Assembly (NCBI RefSeq): GCF_013408985.1
Contig: NZ_JACBZT010000001.1
Coordinates: 4,171,197 to 4,235,196, forward strand
DNA from: Petropleomorpha daqingensis
GTDB taxonomy: Bacteria; Actinomycetota; Actinomycetes; Mycobacteriales; Geodermatophilaceae
DNA: 64,000 nucleotides
Direction: 5' to 3'
The notes beneath the pieces were generated by a model that made no database searches, was not told the DNA's origin, and was given only the letters and a program-made list of their open reading frames with translations. Positions 56,507-64,000 of the stretch are shown here, piece by piece (within the stretch, counting starts at the first letter, position 1; each line of letters opens with the position of its first letter). A program made the translations under genes and the position numbers.

Positions 56507-57130
56507 ATGGCCGGCTCGTCCTCTGCTGCGCCAAGCAATTCTGAAGCGCGCAGCCCCGCAGCGCCGGGAGCGCTGCTTTCCGCCACCGATGTCGCCCGCG
56601 TGGTCGACCGGATGGCCCACCAGCTCATCGAGAAGTGCGCTCGGGGTGGTGGGGAGGGAGACAACACAGCGGACCTCTCCCATCTCGTGCTGGTCGGCAT
56701 CCCCACGCGCGGCGCCCCGCTGGCCCGCCGCCTCGCCGCCCGCGTCGAGGCCTTCTCCGGCACACCGGTCGACGTGGGCACCGTCGACATCACGCTCTAC
56801 CGCGACGACCTGCGGATGCGCGGCGTCCGGGCGCTGGAGCCCACCGTGCTGCCGGCCGCCGGCATCGACGGGCGGCTCGTCGTCCTGGTCGACGACGTCC
56901 TGTTCTCCGGCCGCTCGGTGCGGGCCGCGCTCGACGCGCTGCGCGACCTCGGCCGCCCGCGCGCGGTGCAGCTCGCCGTCCTGGTCGACCGGGGCCACCG
57001 CGAGCTGCCGATCCGCGCCGACTACGTCGGCAAGAACGTGCCGACGTCGCGCAGCCAGTCCGTCAAGGTCCGGCTGGCCGAGATCGACGGGGCCGACGAG
57101 GTGCTGGTGACCGAGGGGGAAGCCACGTGA
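56507..57130 (+). CDS. pyrR: bifunctional PyrR regulator / uracil phosphoribosyltransferase
   Basis: RNA-binding regulator of the pyr operon with the PRT fold; 207 aa. [21 protein letters not shown] and [18 protein letters not shown] are the N-terminal landmarks. [21 protein letters not shown] is the PRPP-binding motif and [17 protein letters not shown] the C-terminal signature. The first 22 residues are an extra Ser/Ala-rich segment. ATG with a strong GGAGG that lies in the PyrR hairpin. It overlaps pyrB by GTGA, so the block on its translation is likely to affect the whole operon. Confidence 0.96.
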   Translation: MAGSSSAAPSNSEARSPAAPGALLSATDVARVVDRMAHQLIEKCARGGGEGDNTADLSHLVLVGIPTRGAPLARRLAARVEAFSGTPVDVGTVDITLYRDDLRMRGVRALEPTVLPAAGIDGRLVVLVDDVLFSGRSVRAALDALRDLGRPRAVQLAVLVDRGHRELPIRADYVGKNVPTSRSQSVKVRLAEIDGADEVLVTEGEAT

Positions 57131-58047
57131 AGCGACACCTGCTGGAGGCGGCCGACCTCGACCGGGACGACGCAACCCTGGTCCTCGACACCGCCAAGGA
57201 GATCGAGTCCGCGCTGGCCGGGCGCGAGGTCAAGAAGCTGCCGACGCTGCGCGGCCGCACGGTGGTGAACCTGTTCTTCGAGGACTCCACGCGCACGCGG
57301 ATCTCCTTCGAGCTGGCGGCCAAGCGCCTCTCCGCCGACGTCATCAACTTCTCGGCCAAGGGCTCCAGCGTCAGCAAGGGCGAGAGCCTCAAGGACACCG
57401 CGCTGACGCTCGAGGCGATGGGAAGCGATGCGATCGTCGTCCGCCACTCGGCGTCCGGGGCCCCGCACCGGCTGGCGCACTGGGTGCGCGGCAGCGTGGT
57501 CAACGCCGGCGACGGCACGCACGAGCACCCGACGCAGGCCCTGCTGGACGCCTACACGATCCGGCAGCGGCTGGGCCGGCTCGAGGGCGTGCGGGTGACG
57601 ATCGTCGGCGACGTCCTGCACAGCCGGGTCGCCCGCTCCAACGTGCGCCTGCTGCACACCCTCGGCGCCGAGGTCACCCTGGTCGCGCCGCCGACGCTGC
57701 TGCCGGTCGGTGTGGAGAGCTGGCCGGTGACGGTCGGCTACGACCTCGACGCCGCGCTGCCCAAGGCCGACGTGGTGATGATGCTGCGGGTGCAGGCCGA
57801 GCGGATGAACGCCTCGTTCTTCCCGAGCGCCCGCGAGTACAGCCGCCGCTACGGCCTCGACGCCGTCCGCATGGCGGCGCTGGCCGACGAGGCGATCGTC
57901 ATGCACCCCGGCCCGATGAACCGGGGCATGGAGATCGCCGCCGAGGTCGCCGACTCGGTCCGCTCGACGATCGTCGAGCAGGTCGGCAACGGCGTGAGCG
58001 TCCGCATGGCCGTCCTGTACCTGCTGCTCGGGGGAGCTCCTCAGTGA
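57127..58047 (+). CDS. pyrB: aspartate carbamoyltransferase catalytic subunit
   Basis: Joins carbamoyl phosphate and aspartate; 306 aa. [16 protein letters not shown] is the carbamoyl-phosphate loop, [20 protein letters not shown] the Ser/Lys loop from the next subunit, and [19 protein letters not shown] the HPTQ motif. RVQAERM holds the aspartate-loop Arg. No pyrI is present, as is usual in actinobacteria. GTG start by overlap with pyrR; GTGA into pyrC. Confidence 0.97.
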   Translation: MKRHLLEAADLDRDDATLVLDTAKEIESALAGREVKKLPTLRGRTVVNLFFEDSTRTRISFELAAKRLSADVINFSAKGSSVSKGESLKDTALTLEAMGSDAIVVRHSASGAPHRLAHWVRGSVVNAGDGTHEHPTQALLDAYTIRQRLGRLEGVRVTIVGDVLHSRVARSNVRLLHTLGAEVTLVAPPTLLPVGVESWPVTVGYDLDAALPKADVVMMLRVQAERMNASFFPSAREYSRRYGLDAVRMAALADEAIVMHPGPMNRGMEIAAEVADSVRSTIVEQVGNGVSVRMAVLYLLLGGAPQ

Positions 58048-59330
58048 CCACTCTGATCAAGGGGGCTCGCCTCTACGGCGAGGACCCCGTCGACGTCGTG
58101 CTCAAGGACGGCGTGATCACCTCCGTCGGCGAGCACCTCTCGGTGCCGACCGCCGAGGTGATCGACGCCGACGGGCTGATCGCGCTGCCCGGCCTGGTCG
58201 ACCTGCACACCCACCTGCGCGAGCCCGGCCGCGAGGACACCGAGACCGTCGAGACCGGCAGCCGCGCCGCCGCGCTCGGTGGCTTCACCGCGGTGCACGC
58301 CATGGCCAACACCGATCCGGTCGCCGACACCGCCGGCGTCGTCGAGCAGGTCTGGCGCCTGGGCCAGGAGGCCGGGCTGGTGGACGTGATCCCGGTCGGG
58401 GCGGTCACCGTGGGCCTGGCCGGCGAGCGGCTGGCCGAGCTGGGCGCGATGGCCGACTCCGCGGCCCGGGTGCGGGTGTTCTCCGACGACGGCAGGTGCG
58501 TCGCCGACCCCGCGCTCATGCGCCGGGCGCTGGAGTACGTCAAGGCGCTGGACGGCGTCGTCGCCCAGCACGCCGAGGAGCCCCGCCTGACCGTGGGCGC
58601 GCAGATGAACGAGGGCGACCGCTCGGCGCGCCTCGGCCTGGGCGGCTGGCCCGCCGCGGCGGAGGAGTCGATCATCGCCCGCGACGTGCTGCTCGCCGGG
58701 CACGTCGGCGCCCGGCTGCACGTCTGCCACGTCTCCACCGCCGGGTCGGTGGAGATCCTGCGCTGGGCCAGGTCCCGCGGCGTGCAGGTCACCGCCGAGG
58801 TCACCCCGCACCACCTGCTGCTCACCGACGAGTGCGTCGAGGGCTACGACCCGGTGTTCAAGGTCAACCCGCCGTTGCGCACCGACGAGGACGTGCACGC
58901 GCTGCGCGCCGCGCTCGCCGAGGGGGTGATCGACGCGGTCGCCACCGACCACGCCCCGCACGCCGTCGAGGACAAGGAGTGCGAGTGGGCGATGGCCCGG
59001 CCCGGGATGCTCGGGCTGGAGCAGGCGCTGTCGGTCGTCGTCCAGACCATGGTCGAGCCCGGGCTGCTCGACTGGCGCGGCGTCGCCGACCGCATGTCGG
59101 TGCGGCCCGCGGCGATCGGCCGGCTCCCCGGCCACGGCCGGCCGCTGAGTCCCGGTGAGCCGGCCAACCTGGTGCTGCTGGATCCCGCCGCGCGCTCGGT
59201 CGTCGACCCGGCCGCGCTGGCCAGCCGCAGCCGCAACAGCCCCTACGCCGGCCGGGAGCTGCCCGGCCGCGTGGTGCACACGTTCCTCAGGGGAGCCCAG
59301 ACGGTGACCGACGGAAAGGCAGTGAAGTGA
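58044..59330 (+). CDS. pyrC: dihydroorotase (type I)
   Basis: Zinc enzyme closing carbamoyl aspartate to dihydroorotate; 428 aa, amidohydrolase barrel. [13 protein letters not shown] gives the HxH metal pair, [13 protein letters not shown] follows, and the remaining metal ligands are in [13 protein letters not shown] and [22 protein letters not shown]. Length and motifs are those of the class I enzyme. GTG start by overlap with pyrB; GTGA into carA. Confidence 0.96.
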   Translation: MTTLIKGARLYGEDPVDVVLKDGVITSVGEHLSVPTAEVIDADGLIALPGLVDLHTHLREPGREDTETVETGSRAAALGGFTAVHAMANTDPVADTAGVVEQVWRLGQEAGLVDVIPVGAVTVGLAGERLAELGAMADSAARVRVFSDDGRCVADPALMRRALEYVKALDGVVAQHAEEPRLTVGAQMNEGDRSARLGLGGWPAAAEESIIARDVLLAGHVGARLHVCHVSTAGSVEILRWARSRGVQVTAEVTPHHLLLTDECVEGYDPVFKVNPPLRTDEDVHALRAALAEGVIDAVATDHAPHAVEDKECEWAMARPGMLGLEQALSVVVQTMVEPGLLDWRGVADRMSVRPAAIGRLPGHGRPLSPGEPANLVLLDPAARSVVDPAALASRSRNSPYAGRELPGRVVHTFLRGAQTVTDGKAVK

Positions 59331-60428
59331 GCGAGGCCCTCCTGGTGCTGGAGGACGGCAGGACGTTCCGGGGCGAGGCCTACGGCGCGGTCGGGACGAC
59401 GGTCGGCGAGGCGGTGTTCGCCACCGGGATGACCGGCTACCAGGAGACGCTGACCGACCCGAGCTACGCCGGGCAGATCGTCGTCATGACCGCCCCGCAC
59501 ATCGGCAACACCGGGGTCAACGACGAGGACGACGAGAGCAGCCGGATCTGGGTCGCGGGCTACGTCGTCCGCGACCCCGCCCGGCGCCCGGCCAACTGGC
59601 GGGCCACCGGCACGCTGGACGACGAGCTGCGCGAGCAGGGCGTCGTCGGGATCAGCGGCATCGACACGCGCGCGCTGACCCGGCACCTGCGCGAGCGGGG
59701 CGCGATGCGCGCCGGCATCTCCAGCGAGCTCGACGCCGAGCAGCTGCTCGAGAAGGTGCAGGCCGCCGAGAGCATGGTCGGCGCCGACCTCGCCCCGACG
59801 GTGAGCACCGACGAGCGCTACGTCGTCCCCGCGGTGGGGGAGAGGCGCTACCAGATCGCGGCGCTCGACCTGGGCATCAAGACCGCCACCCCGCGGCACC
59901 TGGCCGAGCTCGGCGTCGAGACCCACGTGCTGCCGGCCACGGCGACCGCCGAGGAGCTGCTCGCCGCCGGGCCGGACGGGGTGTTCCTCTCCAACGGCCC
60001 CGGCGACCCGGCGGCCGCGGACTACGCGGTCGAGACGGTCAAGGGCGTGCTCGACGCCCGCCGGCCGCTGTTCGGCATCTGCTTCGGCAACCAGATCCTC
60101 GGCCGCGCGCTGGGCCTGGGCACCTACAAGCTGCGCTTCGGCCACCGCGGTCTCAACCAGCCGGTGCTCGACCGGGTGACCAACAGCGTGCGGGTGACCA
60201 GCCACAACCACGGCTTCGCCGTCGACGCCGCGCTCGACCGGCCCACCGACACCCCCTACGGGCAGGTCGAGGTCAGCCACGTCGGCCTCAACGACGACGT
60301 CGTCGAGGGGCTGCGCTGCCTCGAGGTGCCCGCGTTCAGCGTCCAGTTCCACCCGGAGTCGGCGGCCGGCCCGCACGACGCCGCCCCGCTGTTCCAACGT
60401 TTCGTCGACCTGATGGAGGAGCAGCGCA

Positions 60429-60436
<8 letters not shown>
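59327..60436 (+). CDS. carA: carbamoyl-phosphate synthase small subunit
   Basis: Glutaminase subunit that passes ammonia to CarB; 369 aa. The N-terminal half has [24 protein letters not shown]-like sequence ([19 protein letters not shown]), and [19 protein letters not shown]. The C-terminal class I glutaminase has nucleophile C252 in [15 protein letters not shown] and the triad His in [18 protein letters not shown] start by overlap with pyrC. It overlaps carB by 8 bp. Confidence 0.96.
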
Positions 60437-63718
<3,282 letters not shown>

Positions 63719-63722
<4 letters not shown>

Positions 63723-64000
63723 CCGGGCCGCTGACGCAGCCGGCCGCGCCGGCGACGAACCGGCCGGTGCAGCGCGAGGTCGAGGTGGTCGGCCGCCGGC
63801 CGGTGGCGGCCTACGTGGAGCTGACCCTCGCCGCCCCGGAGATCGCGGCCGCCGCCGAGCCCGGGCAGTTCGTCGCGTTCGCCGTGGGTGGCCCGCTGTC
63901 GGCCGCGCTGCTGCGCCGCTCGATCGCCATCGCCGGCACCGGCGAGGACACCGTCACCGTCGTCGTCGCACCGCACGGGGTCGGCTCGACCTGGCTGACC
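63719..64000 (+). CDS. dihydroorotate dehydrogenase electron-transfer subunit (PyrK-like), partial
   Basis: The first 94 codons are in the window; the gene runs off the right edge. The sequence after GTG 63719 (overlapping the carB stop) has [17 protein letters not shown], then [12 protein letters not shown] and [10 protein letters not shown]. That RxxS-type motif binds FAD in the ferredoxin-reductase fold, as in PyrK. PyrK carries electrons from PyrD (type 1B) to NAD+ through a 2Fe-2S cluster. A following pyrD is therefore predicted just outside the window. Confidence 0.85.

Overview
The window is a 64-kb stretch of a very GC-rich actinobacterial chromosome. Almost every codon ends in G or C, GTG starts are at least as common as ATG, and most genes are chained by 4-bp ATGA/GTGA overlaps. 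Gene content and order are those of the mycelial/sporulating or mycobacteria-like actinomycetes: an SsgB-type protein, BldD with an intact c-di-GMP signature, a phosphatidylinositol-mannoside cluster, pdxST, ruvCAB, yajC-secDF, rel, and bldD next to pyr. My best guess is Geodermatophilaceae (Blastococcus, Modestobacter or Geodermatophilus), made from gene style and order and not from a database match. There is no rRNA, CRISPR array, prophage or insertion sequence; no gap without a gene exceeds 300 bases.

Layout. 1-5.1 kb: 3' remnant of an aminoglycoside 2'-N-acetyltransferase, a methyltransferase, rpsA with a strong terminator, a small unknown protein, coaE and a zinc alcohol dehydrogenase. 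5.3-8.4 kb: tRNA-Gly/Cys/Val on the minus strand, an ssgB-like gene, an ECF sigma factor with its RskA-type anti-sigma, a PGPGW membrane protein and a second tRNA-Val. 8.4-11.3 kb: accessory enzymes (DHFR-like, DapA-like, HNH, MOSC). 11.4-19.8 kb: thrS-HIT-pgsA-patA-pimA-lemA, then pdxS-pdxT-yebC, an order close to the M. tuberculosis Rv2614c-Rv2603c region. 19.9-30.1 kb: an L,D-transpeptidase-like protein, ruvCAB, yajC-secD-secF-apt and rel. 30.1-35.9 kb: cyclophilin, metallo-hydrolase, hisS, aldo/keto reductase, aspS. 35.7-39.9 kb is the most accessory part: a 3'-truncated DUF1579-like gene ending in a structured element, an aminotransferase, a glycosyltransferase, and a DUF559-type nuclease gene bracketed by two long palindromes. 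40-53.5 kb: rarA, two small membrane-associated proteins, alaS-ruvX-mltG, then aroE-aroC-aroK-aroB-aroQ-pepQ-efp-nusB. 53.5-56.2 kb: two membrane proteins divergent from a TetR regulator, and bldD. 56.4-64 kb: the pyrimidine operon pyrR-pyrB-pyrC-carA-carB-pyrK (pyrK runs off the end), with a PyrR-type RNA hairpin in its leader.

How the genes work together. The PIM genes make the mannosylated phosphoinositides of the envelope. The aro run converts dehydroquinate-pathway precursors to chorismate. The pyr run makes carbamoyl phosphate and carries it to orotate. Three tRNA-ligase genes (thrS, hisS, aspS) plus alaS, rpsA, efp and nusB serve translation and transcription. BldD and SsgB link the segment to development.

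The clearest unexplained signals are: (i) two 75-bp palindromes around the DUF559-type nuclease, which differ from each other by a compensatory base-pair change; (ii) a recurring TANNNT hexamer exactly 6 nt before the start codon of many genes, implying leaderless transcripts, with some hexamers built from the preceding gene's stop codon; (iii) a compound palindrome between rel and the cyclophilin gene; (iv) His/Asp-rich repeats in MltG and a duplicated motif in an RuvX N-terminal extension. No complete new defence or metabolic system is evident.
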